From Bacteroidota bacterium (lineage in GTDB: Bacteria > Bacteroidota > Bacteroidia > UKL13-3): a stretch of 64,000 bases of DNA. Below the pieces are notes generated by a model. That model was not told the DNA's origin. It worked only from the letters and a program-made list of their open reading frames with translations, and made no database searches. Of the stretch, positions 20,085-29,014 are shown piece after piece. Position 1 is the stretch's first letter, and every line of letters begins with the position of its first letter. The translations under genes were made by a program, and so were the position numbers. The stretch is from assembly GCA_947464275.1 (NCBI GenBank), contig CANHVU010000015.1, positions 17,256-81,255 on the forward strand, written 5' to 3'.

Positions 20085-20507
20085 TTAGTGCTTAATTACT
20101 TTAGTTAGTTTAAAGCAATCTTCTTTGATTTTAAAATCTTTTGGACGGCTTATCCCTTCGGTACTTAAACATATTTGTAATTTACTATCATCTGTAAAGT
20201 TAAAAATAGCAAGCATACGCCTGAGTTCTTTTTTAGTTTGATAATCAAATAATATTAAATCCAATTGATAAGGTTTAGTGGATAGATTGGTGCTGTATTT
20301 CATATAGTATTTATTACCATCCATCAAAAACATTTCGCCTCCAATAGTCTCGCCTTCGGCTTTCATGGAAGCATAGCCAAGTGAATCAAAGTTGAATACA
20401 ATTTCTTCATTGTTAATTATGCTTTTCCATGAACCTATCAGACTTTGTGCTTTGCTAGCTAAACAAAATATAATTGTAAAAAATAAAATTGAAATGCCTC
20501 TTTTCAT
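20085..20507 (-). CDS. Secreted lipocalin-like protein, unknown function
   Basis: 140 residues. The signal peptide is MKRGISILFFTIIFCLASKAQ. The short beta-rich mature part starts SLIGSWKSIINNEEIVFNFDS and ends in LQICLSTEGISRPKDFKIKEDCFKLTKV, resembling the small lipocalin-like domains (GxW start) common in Bacteroidota. The two Cys in the mature part could form a disulfide. It precedes cobB on the same strand by 21 bp and may be cotranscribed, although the functions seem unrelated. Confidence 0.65.
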   Translation of the reverse strand: MKRGISILFFTIIFCLASKAQSLIGSWKSIINNEEIVFNFDSLGYASMKAEGETIGGEMFLMDGNKYYMKYSTNLSTKPYQLDLILFDYQTKKELRRMLAIFNFTDDSKLQICLSTEGISRPKDFKIKEDCFKLTKVIKH

Positions 20508-20627
20508 AAGTTTACAATAGTAGAAAAATAACTATTCATTTTAATAAAACAGAAAGTTGATTTTACAAATAATTTCGTAATAAATTTATTATATTTATTT
20601 GCAGTGTACAAAGTAAATCGAAATAAC

Positions 20628-22559
20628 ATGGGAGAATTTTTAGCTAATTATTGGTGGGTAATTTTATTTATTGTAAGCTTAGTGCTGTATAAAATTATTC
20701 TTAGATTTTTATTTGGAATGGTAATAGTTCCAGAAGATAAAATTGGTTTAGTAACTAAGAAGTTTGTGCTATTTGGAACTGATAAAGAACTTCCAGATGG
20801 ACGCATTATTGCCACCAAAGGCGAAGCAGGTTTTCAAGCAAAAACACTTGCTCCAGGTTTATATTTTTGGATGTGGGTTTGGCAATATGATGTTACAATG
20901 GAAAGTTTTACCATTATTCCTGAAGGTAAAATTGGTTTGGTATTGGCTAAAGATGGGTCTGAAATTCCTACAGGTAATATTTTAGGGCAAAGAGCTGAAT
21001 GCGATAATTTTCAAGATGCTGAAAAGTTTTTGAATAATGGAGGTCAACGAGGTAGGCAAACCGTTTATATTACTGCTGGTTCTTATCGTATCAACACTTT
21101 TATTTTTCAAGTATCCATTACCGATATGATACGCATACAAGAAAGCATGGTTGGTATTGTTACTACTTTAGATGGTTTGCCAATTGAAGCTGGACAAATT
21201 GCAGGTAAATTAGTGGATGGACATAATAATTTCCAAGATTTTGATACCTTTTTGAAACAAGGTGGAAACAGAGGTTTGCAGCCACAAGTTATTTTAGCAG
21301 GTTCTTACAATTTAAATCCTTGGGCGGTTCAGTTAGAAGAAATTCCAATGACCGAAATCCCAATTGGATATGTGGGTGTGGTAATTTCATATATTGGTCA
21401 AGAAGGAAGTGATTTAATAGGTTCAGAGTTTAAACATGGCAATATAGTCGAAAAAGGATTTAAAGGCGTGTGGCTTGAACCTCTTGGTCCGGGTAAATTT
21501 CCGGTTAATAAATATATAATGAAAGTGGAGTTGGTACCGACTACTAACTTGGTTTTAAATTGGGCAGCAGCGCGCAGCGAAGCTCATAATTTAGATAAAA
21601 ATCTTTCAACCATTACAGTGCGTTCAAAAGATGGTTTTCCTTTTAATTTGGATGTGGCGCAAATTATTCATGTGCCTACAACCGAGGCTCCAAAAGTAAT
21701 AGCTAGGTTTGGAAACATGGTTAATTTGGTTTCGCAAGTATTAGAACCAACCATTGGTAACTATTTTAGAAACTCTGCACAAGACAGCGATGTAATTGCC
21801 TTTTTAAGCACACGTAAAGAACGCCAAGAATCGGCCAAAGGCCATATCAAAAAAGTATTAGATGAGTACAATGTAAATGCTGTTGATACTTTGATTGGAG
21901 ATATTGTTCCGCTAGAATCGTTAATGAAAACCTTAACCGATAGAAAAATTGCAGAAGAACAAAAAGTAACTTACAATACGCAAAAACAAGCGCAAGAAAC
22001 ACGCCAAGGAATGGAGAAAGAAACTGCCATTGCCGATATGCAAAAGGATATTGTAAAAGCGCAACAAAGTGTTGAAATAGCTGAACGTACAGCTAATGCA
22101 ACCGTTAAAAAATCGGAAGGTGATGCTGCTAGTGTTAAACTTGCTGTAAGTGCCGAAGCCGAAGCAACTAAGTTAAGAGCGTTTGCCGAAGCTGAGGCTA
22201 CCAAAGCCAGAGCACAAGCAGAATCGGAAGCTATTAAACTAAAAGCGTCAGCTCAGGCTGAACAAATTGCTTTAACCGGAGATGCGGAAGCGGGTAAAAT
22301 TTTAGCAGTGGGTAAATCTACTGCTGAAGCTTATGAATTAGCTGTAAAAGCTTTAGGTGGCGAAAACTTTACCCGTTATAAAATTACTGAAGAGTTATCG
22401 AAAGGAAACATTAAACTGATACCTGATGTATTGATTGGCGGAAACAATAATGGAAGCGGCAATGCCATGGATGGTTTGTTAGGATTAAAGTTAATGGAAA
22501 TGATGAACCCAGAGAAAAAGGATAATCCAATAACTGAAACTAAACCTAACGAAGAATAA
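20628..22559 (+). CDS. SPFH/flotillin-like protein with repeated N-terminal modules
   Basis: 643 residues from the ATG at 20628; a GTG at 20604 would add eight residues before the TM. One N-terminal TM (about 6-26) is followed by three or four similar modules, each built on P-x-x-x-IGxV...G...GxI...F...GGxRGxQ...AGSYxIN. The SPFH domain (about 300-440) comes next (FPFNLDVAQIIHVPT, VLEPTIGNYFRNSAQD). A long Ala/Glu/Lys coiled coil follows (about 440-580, AEAEATKLRAFAEAEATKAR), then a Gly/Asn-rich tail. SPFH proteins oligomerise on membranes as scaffolds. The repeated modules are unusual for flotillins. No NfeD-like partner is adjacent. Confidence 0.83.
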   Translation: MGEFLANYWWVILFIVSLVLYKIILRFLFGMVIVPEDKIGLVTKKFVLFGTDKELPDGRIIATKGEAGFQAKTLAPGLYFWMWVWQYDVTMESFTIIPEGKIGLVLAKDGSEIPTGNILGQRAECDNFQDAEKFLNNGGQRGRQTVYITAGSYRINTFIFQVSITDMIRIQESMVGIVTTLDGLPIEAGQIAGKLVDGHNNFQDFDTFLKQGGNRGLQPQVILAGSYNLNPWAVQLEEIPMTEIPIGYVGVVISYIGQEGSDLIGSEFKHGNIVEKGFKGVWLEPLGPGKFPVNKYIMKVELVPTTNLVLNWAAARSEAHNLDKNLSTITVRSKDGFPFNLDVAQIIHVPTTEAPKVIARFGNMVNLVSQVLEPTIGNYFRNSAQDSDVIAFLSTRKERQESAKGHIKKVLDEYNVNAVDTLIGDIVPLESLMKTLTDRKIAEEQKVTYNTQKQAQETRQGMEKETAIADMQKDIVKAQQSVEIAERTANATVKKSEGDAASVKLAVSAEAEATKLRAFAEAEATKARAQAESEAIKLKASAQAEQIALTGDAEAGKILAVGKSTAEAYELAVKALGGENFTRYKITEELSKGNIKLIPDVLIGGNNNGSGNAMDGLLGLKLMEMMNPEKKDNPITETKPNEE

Positions 22560-22585
22560 ATAATATCTAACTCAATCATTAATTT

Positions 22586-22622
22586 AAAAGCGCTTCTTTA
22601 AAAATAAGGAAGCGCTTTTTTT
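22586..22622 (+). terminator. Rho-independent terminator after the SPFH gene
   Basis: Stem AAAAGCGCTTCTT / AAGGAAGCGCTTTT with a short AT loop and a T-run. It separates the SPFH gene from the paralog array. Confidence 0.85.
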
Positions 22623-22643
22623 AGGTTTTTTCATTTGCTTAAA

Positions 22644-22651
22644 TATATTTG
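22644..22651 (+). promoter_or_regulatory. Possible -7 element TATATTTG immediately before the paralog array
   Basis: An exact match to TAnnTTTG, ending 4 bp before the ATG at 22656. If used, transcription would begin at or next to the start codon, giving a leaderless message. No clear -33 element. Confidence 0.35.
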
Positions 22652-22655
22652 TTAT

Positions 22656-23171
22656 ATGCTAAAATATGTAATGTTATGGTTGTTTTGTGTTGGTTTTATA
22701 AATGCCAATGCTCAACAAGTTGTTTCTTTCCTTAATAAATCAAAAAGCAGAGTTCATAAATATAGCTTGCCTCAAAAAGTAACTTTAAAATCAAACATTG
22801 GAGAAATACGGGAGGCTATACTTATAAATGTGAATGGAGATACTTTGTATTTTACAAGTTTAAAAAACAAGAAAATTGAATATAGCATGATGTACAATCA
22901 ATTAAAATATATAAAATTTCATCACAATGCTGAAGCACCACTTTATATTGGTAAATATGCATTTATTGCGCTAGGAACTGGTTTAACTTTTATAGGAACT
23001 ATATCTTTACTTCACGGATATTCAGATGTGATATCAGCTAGGGTATACCGTGAATTTGGTACATCACTTTTATTTGGGGGACTTGGTTCTTTTATAGTTA
23101 GCTCTATATTTAACAGTGGCTTGCCTAAAGAATTTAATTTTAAAAATAATGATTTAATAATTAACAATTAA
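22656..23171 (+). CDS. Tandem paralog 1: exported protein with beta domain and C-terminal TM hairpin, unknown family
   Basis: 171 residues from ATG 22656; an upstream TTG start is unlikely because it blurs the signal peptide. It has a signal peptide ending NANAQ. About 70 residues follow with the family pattern: YSLPQKVTLKSNIGEIREAI, then NVNGDTLYFTSL, then LKYIKFHHNAE. Two hydrophobic segments lie at about 96-115 and 130-150, and the short tail reads GLPKEFNFKNND. I do not recognise the family. This is the first of six adjacent genes with the same plan, starting after a terminator and a promoter-like element. Confidence 0.8.
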   Translation: MLKYVMLWLFCVGFINANAQQVVSFLNKSKSRVHKYSLPQKVTLKSNIGEIREAILINVNGDTLYFTSLKNKKIEYSMMYNQLKYIKFHHNAEAPLYIGKYAFIALGTGLTFIGTISLLHGYSDVISARVYREFGTSLLFGGLGSFIVSSIFNSGLPKEFNFKNNDLIINN

Positions 23172-23173
23172 TT

Positions 23174-23677
23174 ATGTATAAAGTAAGTTTATTGCTGTTT
23201 ATCGTGTTTTGCATTATATCAAATTTGCACTCTCAACAAAAAGTAGGTTTTGAAAAGATGGGTTTGAGTAGACATAAAAATATCAAATTATTTAAGTTAC
23301 CATCCAAGTTTAAATTTGAAACCAATACACATAACGAATTCAAGGCAATGCTTGTTAAAGTAGAAAATGACTCTCTATATTTTAAATCTAAAACAGGAGT
23401 TGCATATGTTTATCATTTAAATGAAATAAATAATATAAAGAAATTGTCTATTTTGAATGGTATTCAAACAGTACTTTCCGGCACTTTATTAGCCATTACT
23501 ACAGGTTTTTTTTCTGGAGTGGTAGTGAAAATTGTGGATGGTCCAAGTCATAACGTAAAAGAAATTGCAGGTCTTAGTGCTTTAACTGCCGTGTTTTCTG
23601 GAATAAGTTGGGCATCTATATCTTTTCAAAACAGAACTAAAAAATTATCAAAATATAAAATAATAATTTTTGAATAG
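23174..23677 (+). CDS. Tandem paralog 2, divergent member
   Basis: 167 residues starting 2 bp after paralog 1. Signal peptide to LHSQ, then QKVGFEKMGLSRHKNIKLFK, LPSKFKFETNTHNEFKAMLV and KVENDSLYFKSKTG. The two hydrophobic segments near 100-120 and 133-150 are retained. The LKYIKFHKKGE block of the other copies is eroded to INNIKKLSI. It is the most diverged of the plus-strand copies in the central block but keeps length and layout. Function unknown; probable cotranscription with its neighbours. Confidence 0.78.
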   Translation: MYKVSLLLFIVFCIISNLHSQQKVGFEKMGLSRHKNIKLFKLPSKFKFETNTHNEFKAMLVKVENDSLYFKSKTGVAYVYHLNEINNIKKLSILNGIQTVLSGTLLAITTGFFSGVVVKIVDGPSHNVKEIAGLSALTAVFSGISWASISFQNRTKKLSKYKIIIFE

Positions 23678-23682
23678 TAAAT

Positions 23683-24201
23683 ATGTTATTGAAACTAAAA
23701 ATATTAATTATACTCAATATGTGTTTTTGTTTGGCTAACGCTCAAAAAGTGATAACTTTTTTTACCAATAAAAAGCAAACGGAAACTATTGATTACACTT
23801 TACCTCATAAAGTAACTTGTAAAACCAATGAAGGTAAAAGGTTACAGTTAATACTTGAAAAGGTAAATAACGATTCTTTTTATTTTTCGAGTTTGCAAAA
23901 TTCTGAAATGAAATACACAACGCATTATAATGATTTGAAATTTATTAAGTTTTATAAAAAGGGAGAAATACCTTTGAAATTTGGCAAATATTCATTTATA
24001 GCAATTGGTACATACTTTACTGCATTTTCAGGGTTTCTGATTACTCGTTCATTTATTGTTCCTGAATGGACTAAATTAAATAGAGAAGTTGGTTTGGCTT
24101 TGTTACTTCCTGCTTCATTAAGTTTTATAATTTCCACAAGTTTCAATAGTAGTTTACCTCTTAAACTCAAATTCGTTAAAAATAAATATATTGTAAAATG
24201 A
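23683..24201 (+). CDS. Tandem paralog 3
   Basis: 172 residues. Signal peptide ending LANAQ, then KVITFFTNKKQTETIDYTLP, HKVTCKTNEGKRLQLILEKV, NNDSFYFSSL and LKFIKFYKKGEIPLKFGKYS. Two hydrophobic segments at about 106-125 and 136-155, then SSLPLKLKFVKNKYIVK. It is closest by eye to paralog 1 and to the detached copy at 39207. Its stop overlaps the start of paralog 4 by 4 bp (ATGA), good evidence for one transcript. Confidence 0.8.
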   Translation: MLLKLKILIILNMCFCLANAQKVITFFTNKKQTETIDYTLPHKVTCKTNEGKRLQLILEKVNNDSFYFSSLQNSEMKYTTHYNDLKFIKFYKKGEIPLKFGKYSFIAIGTYFTAFSGFLITRSFIVPEWTKLNREVGLALLLPASLSFIISTSFNSSLPLKLKFVKNKYIVK

Positions 24202-24662
24202 AAATATTTAAGAATCTAGTTTTATTGGCGCTACTATTTTGTTACAGCATGGTTAATGCACAACAAATTGTATTGAAAAAAAATGGAACTCTAAATAGAT
24301 ATACAATTGATATGCCTAATAAGCTAAAGATTAAATATTTTACAGATTCAAGTATAAATAATTTTAAAGCAAAAGTAATTGCTTATGAGTTCCCAAATAT
24401 GACGGTTCGTGTAAAGAAAGATACTATTATTATTGATGTAAGAAAAATTACAGAGGTGAAATATACTTCAGATGCAGTAGTTTTTTATTATGGCACTTCA
24501 GCTGTTATTTCAATTTTGTTTTTGCCCATGTTTTTTATCTCTATTCACGAAAAAATTTATGAAGCAGTACTAACTTCTGCTGGTGTACTTACAGGTGCTT
24601 ACTTTTTAGCCAAACAAGGCAAAAGAACATTTAATACAAAAAATGAATGGCGATTTGAATAA
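24198..24662 (+). CDS. Tandem paralog 4, shortest member
   Basis: 154 residues, starting within the stop of paralog 3. Signal peptide to VNAQ, then QIVLKKNGTLNRYTIDMPNK, LKIKYFTDSSINNFKAKVIA and MTVRVKKDTIIIDVRKITEV. The hydrophobic segments near 95-113 and 120-136 are closer together than in the others, giving a tighter hairpin with the central loop IHEKIYE. The conserved GE and DTLYF blocks are weak. It keeps the exported beta domain plus TM hairpin plan. Function unknown. Confidence 0.76.
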   Translation: MKIFKNLVLLALLFCYSMVNAQQIVLKKNGTLNRYTIDMPNKLKIKYFTDSSINNFKAKVIAYEFPNMTVRVKKDTIIIDVRKITEVKYTSDAVVFYYGTSAVISILFLPMFFISIHEKIYEAVLTSAGVLTGAYFLAKQGKRTFNTKNEWRFE

Positions 24663-24675
24663 ACATAATTTAACC

Positions 24676-25155
24676 ATGAAAAAAACGTATCAGTTTATAA
24701 TTTTTATTTTTGTGTTTATTACTAGCAAAGCTCAGCAGCGGATAATTTTATTTGAAAAAAATGATAGATTAATGCACAAAACATACACCTATAATTTACC
24801 AATGGATGTAACTGTTTATCTGAAAAATGGCCAGGTATATGAACGTGTTTTAACCGAAGTGATTGGAGAAAAACTATTTTTTAAAGATTCAATTAAAATT
24901 CAAATTGACTATAAAAAGTTGAAGTATATAAGTTTTCACTCTAAAAGTGAACGAAGTTATAAAAAGGCTAAAAAATTAACAAGACTTGGCGGACTTTCAT
25001 TATTTTTCATAGGTATAATGCCAAACAAAAATAATAGTTTTATTCCTGCTGTATTCCTTACAAGTGGAATTACGCTTTTCTTGTATTCTTATTCTTTCAA
25101 TTCAAAAATCTCTCAAAAAATAAAAACAAGTAAATGGGAAATTCAACCACTTTAA
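24676..25155 (+). CDS. Tandem paralog 5
   Basis: 159 residues from ATG 24676, chosen because it gives a proper signal peptide (MKKTYQFIIFIFVFITSKAQ); an ATG at 24643 overlaps paralog 4. The family blocks are YNLPMDVTVYLKNGQVYERV, LTEVIGEKLFFKD and KLKYISFHSKSERSYKKAKK. Two short hydrophobic segments follow (about 103-115 and 122-141), then a basic tail. Function unknown. The gap to paralog 4 is 13 bp and to paralog 6 is 8 bp. Confidence 0.78.
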   Translation: MKKTYQFIIFIFVFITSKAQQRIILFEKNDRLMHKTYTYNLPMDVTVYLKNGQVYERVLTEVIGEKLFFKDSIKIQIDYKKLKYISFHSKSERSYKKAKKLTRLGGLSLFFIGIMPNKNNSFIPAVFLTSGITLFLYSYSFNSKISQKIKTSKWEIQPL

Positions 25156-25163
25156 TTTATAAA

Positions 25164-25682
25164 ATGATGCTTCATAAAATATTTTTTGCACTTATTGTTT
25201 TAATTACCTTAAGCGTTAAAAGTCAACAGCGTATATTTTTTGTTAATAAAGAAGAACCTTATGATAAAGTGGCTATTTATAAACTACCGCAACATGTTAC
25301 TTGCACATTTAACAATGGTGAAAAACAATCACTTGTTCTAGAAAAAGTGATTGGCGATACCTTAATTTTTGAGCCATTTCAATACAGTTCTGAGCATCCA
25401 ACTTATTTATTTAGTAATTTGAAAAAAGTATATTTTCATAAAAAAGGTGAGTATGTGTTAAAGGTAATAACTTTGGGTTTTGCGGGTGTTTCTGTAGCAT
25501 CCGTGGTCAGTTTTTTTATAGCGGCAAATCAATACAGCCAGCCTAGTGAAAATGGAGGTAATATTGCATTACTTTTTTTTCCACCATTCGCATTGATTAC
25601 AGGCACTATAGCTGGTTTGGTTTACACTACTTTACCTAAAAGTTATAAGAGTAAAAATTATCAAATTTTTATAAAACAATAA
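25164..25682 (+). CDS. Tandem paralog 6, last of the array
   Basis: 172 residues from ATG 25164; an upstream ATG at 25134 overlaps paralog 5 and adds a polar stretch before the signal peptide. Signal peptide to VKSQ, then YKLPQHVTCTFNNGEKQSLV, LEKVIGDTLIFEP and LKKVYFHKKGEYVLKVITLG. Two hydrophobic segments at about 100-120 and 135-155, ending LPKSYKSKNYQIFIKQ. It has the best match to the family consensus HVTC...NGE...L.LEKV.GDTL.F. The array ends here, 47 bp before the helicase gene. Confidence 0.8.
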   Translation: MMLHKIFFALIVLITLSVKSQQRIFFVNKEEPYDKVAIYKLPQHVTCTFNNGEKQSLVLEKVIGDTLIFEPFQYSSEHPTYLFSNLKKVYFHKKGEYVLKVITLGFAGVSVASVVSFFIAANQYSQPSENGGNIALLFFPPFALITGTIAGLVYTTLPKSYKSKNYQIFIKQ

Positions 25683-25729
25683 AAAAATTCCTTTATTCAA
25701 ATCCCAAATTTCATCCTTAATATTGCCTA

Positions 25730-28700
25730 ATGGCACAAACTAAAATTCCATTTATAGATTTACTCAATCAATTAAATACAAAACAGCGCGAAGCTGTTGA
25801 ACAAATTGATGGTCCAATGTTGGTTATTGCTGGCCCTGGAACTGGTAAAACACAAATATTAGCCACAAGAATTGCTAATATTTTAACCCAAACCGATACC
25901 ACTGCCGAAAGTATTTTATGCTTAACTTATACCGATGCAGGCACCATTGCCATGCGTAAACGTTTGTTAGATATAATTGGAACAGATGCTTACAGAATCG
26001 ACATTTTTACCTTTCACGCTTTTAGTAATTCGGTAATTCAACAAAACTTGGATTATTTTGGCATACGAAGTTTAGATGCTGTTAGTGAGTTAGAGCAAAT
26101 AAAAATAGTACATGAAATTATTGATAATTTTACTGCCGAAAACCCTTTAAAACGTTATACAGGCGATATTTATTACGAAACCAGCAGGTTACTTAATTTG
26201 TATCAAGCTATGAAACGCGAAAACTGGAATGCCACTTTAATTAGCAATAAAATTGATGTTTACTTAGAAGACATAAAAACCCGCGAAGAGTTTGTTTATA
26301 AACGTAAATACAAAGAGTTTAATGCAGGCGATTTAAAACAAGCTGCTTACGATAAAGAAGTACAAAAAATGCAGTCGTTAAGAGCAGCTGCTGTTACTTT
26401 TGACAGCTACCAAGAAAAGTTAAAGCAAACCAATAGATACGATTTTGCCGATATGATTCTTTGGGTGATTGAAGCCTTTAATCAAAAGCCAGATATGTTA
26501 GCGCAATACCAAGAAAAATATTTATACTTTTTGGTAGATGAATATCAAGATACAAGTGGAGCTCAAAACGATTTGTTATTTCAACTTTTAAAAAATAACG
26601 ATAAGCCTAATGTTTTTGCCGTTGGCGATGATGATCAATCTATTTACAGGTTTCAAGGAGCCAACATTGAAAACATCAATTTATACATCAATAAATACCA
26701 CAATCAGGATTTAACTACCATTTCATTAGAACAAAATTACCGCAGTAGTCAAGTTATTTTAGATGCTAGTAAAGCCTTAATTGGGCAAAATACAAGCCGA
26801 CTTAATAGCGATAAAACTTTATTGGCTAGCAATGCTCAATTTGCGCATTTAGGCGTTGCTCCGCAAATATTTGCTTACCAAAATGAGGCACATCAAAGTA
26901 CGCATATTGCTATGCAAATAGCCGAATTGCACAAACAATGTGTTCCTTTAAATGAAATAGCAGTTTTATTTCATAACCATAAACAAGCTGAAGATTTAAT
27001 TACCTGGCTACAGCAAAATAATATCAATATCAATACACGTAAACGTGCCAATGCTTTTGACGAAATGTTGGTTAAAAAAATGGTAACCATTTTACGTTAT
27101 TTAAATGCTGAATTGACTAGGCCACATAGTGGCGAGTATCTTTTATTCGAAATTTTGCATTACCATTTTTTCAATTTACCAAGTATTGAATTGGCTCGTT
27201 TTGCTAATAAAATGAACGATTTAAACAATAAAATAGATGTGGCTTGGGAAAAAGTTGGTTGGCGCGAAGCACTTAAACAAAACTTTGTCGAACCTAAGCC
27301 AAGTATTTTTATTGTAGATGAAAAAGTAAATCAATTATTTGTTAATGCTTCGCAATTGATTGAAAAATGGATTAAAGATGCTACCAATTTAACATTACAG
27401 CATTTAATTAAAGAAATAATAAACGATAGTGGTTTATTGTTTGAAGCATTGCAAAGCGAAGAAAGAACTTATAACATGCAATTATTGCATACCTTTTTCG
27501 ATTTTATAAAAAATGAATGTGCTCGCAATACCAAAACAGCTTTAAGGCATTTAATTCAAACCATTGATACCATGGAACAAGAAGGAATTCAGCTGCCTTC
27601 GCAACGTTTGATTTATAATACCGATGGTGTTAATTTTATTACTACTCACTCTTCAAAAGGATTGGAGTTTGAGCATGTTTTTATAATTGGTTGTAATGCC
27701 AATGTTTGGGAAAAAGCACGTAAACACAGCAGTTATACATTGCCCGATACGTTATTTGAAATAAACAAAGAAAGCGAAATTGAAGAAAAAAGAAGGTTGT
27801 TTTATGTAGGCATGACTCGTGCTAAAAAGCAATTATACATAAGCTATTTAACCCACGATAACAATAGCAAAGAGTTAGAAAAAAGCCAGTTTGTGGCCGA
27901 GTTAGAAGAATTTGCTAAACTAAAAACAAGTGATTATGCTGTTAACGATATTGATTTAACCCAATTTGATTTAACTGTTTGGCAAACTCAAAAACATTTA
28001 CCTCAAAACACTTTGTTTAATAATGATTTTGTAAATGAGTTATTAGAAAAATATACATTAAGCGTAACTCATTTAAGCTCGTATTTAAAATGCCCAACAG
28101 CGTTTTATTTTAACAGTTTAATTAAAGTTCCTGCTCCCTTAAGTGCCAGCATGACCTTTGGTAGCGCGGTTCATTATGCTTTAGAAAAACTATTTAAAAA
28201 CATGAATAGTAGCGATGAAAAAGCTTTTGCCTCAACCGAAGAAATGATAAAAGATTTTGCTTGGTTTATGCGTAGAAATGAGCAAAATTTTACACCACAA
28301 GAGTTTAAGTTACGAATGGAATATGGCGAACAATTTTTGCCCAAATATTATAATAAATACATTAACGATTGGAACAAAATTACCAGTGTAGAGCGTAGTT
28401 TAAAAAATGTGGTGGTTAACAATGTGCCATTAAATGGAAAATTGGATAAGTTAGAGTTTGATGGAAATATTGTGAATGTGGTAGATTATAAAACTGGAAG
28501 TGTAGATAATGCCCGCGAAAAGTTTAAAATACCAAATCCTGAAAATGCCGCAAAAGACGAAGCAGAGCAAAAAGAACCTAAGTTTGAAGATAAATTTGGT
28601 GGAGATTATTGGCGCCAAGCAGTGTTTTATAAAATACTAATGGATTACGATAAAGACCCAAAAACACAAAAATGGGAAATGCGTACTTGTGAGTTTGATT

Positions 28701-28936
28701 TTGTAGAACCCGAAAAAAAAACGGGAGAGTTTACCAAAGTTAGAGTGCCAATTTCGCCCAATGATGTAAAAATAGTTTTAGGCCAAATAGATTATGCCTA
28801 CGCAAAAATTAAAGCCAAAGAATTTAGCAATGGCTGCAGCAAAGAAGATTGCCATTGGTGCGAGTTTACCAAAAACTATTATGCAAGCAATAATTTTAAA
28901 ATTGAAATGGATAAAGTAGGCGAGGAGGAAGAATAG
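25730..28936 (+). CDS. UvrD/Rep-type ATP-dependent DNA helicase fused to a PD-(D/E)XK nuclease
   Basis: 1068 residues. Superfamily 1 helicase motifs: AGPGTGKTQILATR near 33, VDEYQDTSGAQN near 271, GDDDQSIYRFQGA, LEQNYRSS, and THSSKGLEFEHVFI plus FYVGMTRAKKQLYISY. The C-terminal ~250 residues are a PD-(D/E)XK nuclease: SYLKCPTAFYF, GKLDKLEFDGN, VVDYKTGSV, YWRQAVFYK. Cys in LKCP and in CSKEDCHWCEF resemble the Fe-S staple of AddB-type nucleases. The architecture indicates a single-chain AddAB-like or PcrA-like end-processing enzyme for recombination and repair. It is a single gene, convergent with cphA. Confidence 0.88.
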   Translation: MAQTKIPFIDLLNQLNTKQREAVEQIDGPMLVIAGPGTGKTQILATRIANILTQTDTTAESILCLTYTDAGTIAMRKRLLDIIGTDAYRIDIFTFHAFSNSVIQQNLDYFGIRSLDAVSELEQIKIVHEIIDNFTAENPLKRYTGDIYYETSRLLNLYQAMKRENWNATLISNKIDVYLEDIKTREEFVYKRKYKEFNAGDLKQAAYDKEVQKMQSLRAAAVTFDSYQEKLKQTNRYDFADMILWVIEAFNQKPDMLAQYQEKYLYFLVDEYQDTSGAQNDLLFQLLKNNDKPNVFAVGDDDQSIYRFQGANIENINLYINKYHNQDLTTISLEQNYRSSQVILDASKALIGQNTSRLNSDKTLLASNAQFAHLGVAPQIFAYQNEAHQSTHIAMQIAELHKQCVPLNEIAVLFHNHKQAEDLITWLQQNNININTRKRANAFDEMLVKKMVTILRYLNAELTRPHSGEYLLFEILHYHFFNLPSIELARFANKMNDLNNKIDVAWEKVGWREALKQNFVEPKPSIFIVDEKVNQLFVNASQLIEKWIKDATNLTLQHLIKEIINDSGLLFEALQSEERTYNMQLLHTFFDFIKNECARNTKTALRHLIQTIDTMEQEGIQLPSQRLIYNTDGVNFITTHSSKGLEFEHVFIIGCNANVWEKARKHSSYTLPDTLFEINKESEIEEKRRLFYVGMTRAKKQLYISYLTHDNNSKELEKSQFVAELEEFAKLKTSDYAVNDIDLTQFDLTVWQTQKHLPQNTLFNNDFVNELLEKYTLSVTHLSSYLKCPTAFYFNSLIKVPAPLSASMTFGSAVHYALEKLFKNMNSSDEKAFASTEEMIKDFAWFMRRNEQNFTPQEFKLRMEYGEQFLPKYYNKYINDWNKITSVERSLKNVVVNNVPLNGKLDKLEFDGNIVNVVDYKTGSVDNAREKFKIPNPENAAKDEAEQKEPKFEDKFGGDYWRQAVFYKILMDYDKDPKTQKWEMRTCEFDFVEPEKKTGEFTKVRVPISPNDVKIVLGQIDYAYAKIKAKEFSNGCSKEDCHWCEFTKNYYASNNFKIEMDKVGEEEE

Positions 28937-28971
28937 TGGAGTATCTCATATATTAATTAATTGAATTAAAC

Positions 28972-29001
28972 AAAAAAGGCATTGTTACCAATGCCTCTTT
29001 T
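28972..29001. terminator. Bidirectional terminator between helicase-nuclease and cphA
   Basis: Stem GGCATTG / CAATGCC with a 4-nt loop, flanked by A-run and T-run. It lies between two convergent genes. Confidence 0.75.
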
Positions 29002-29014
29002 GTAATTTGTTTAT

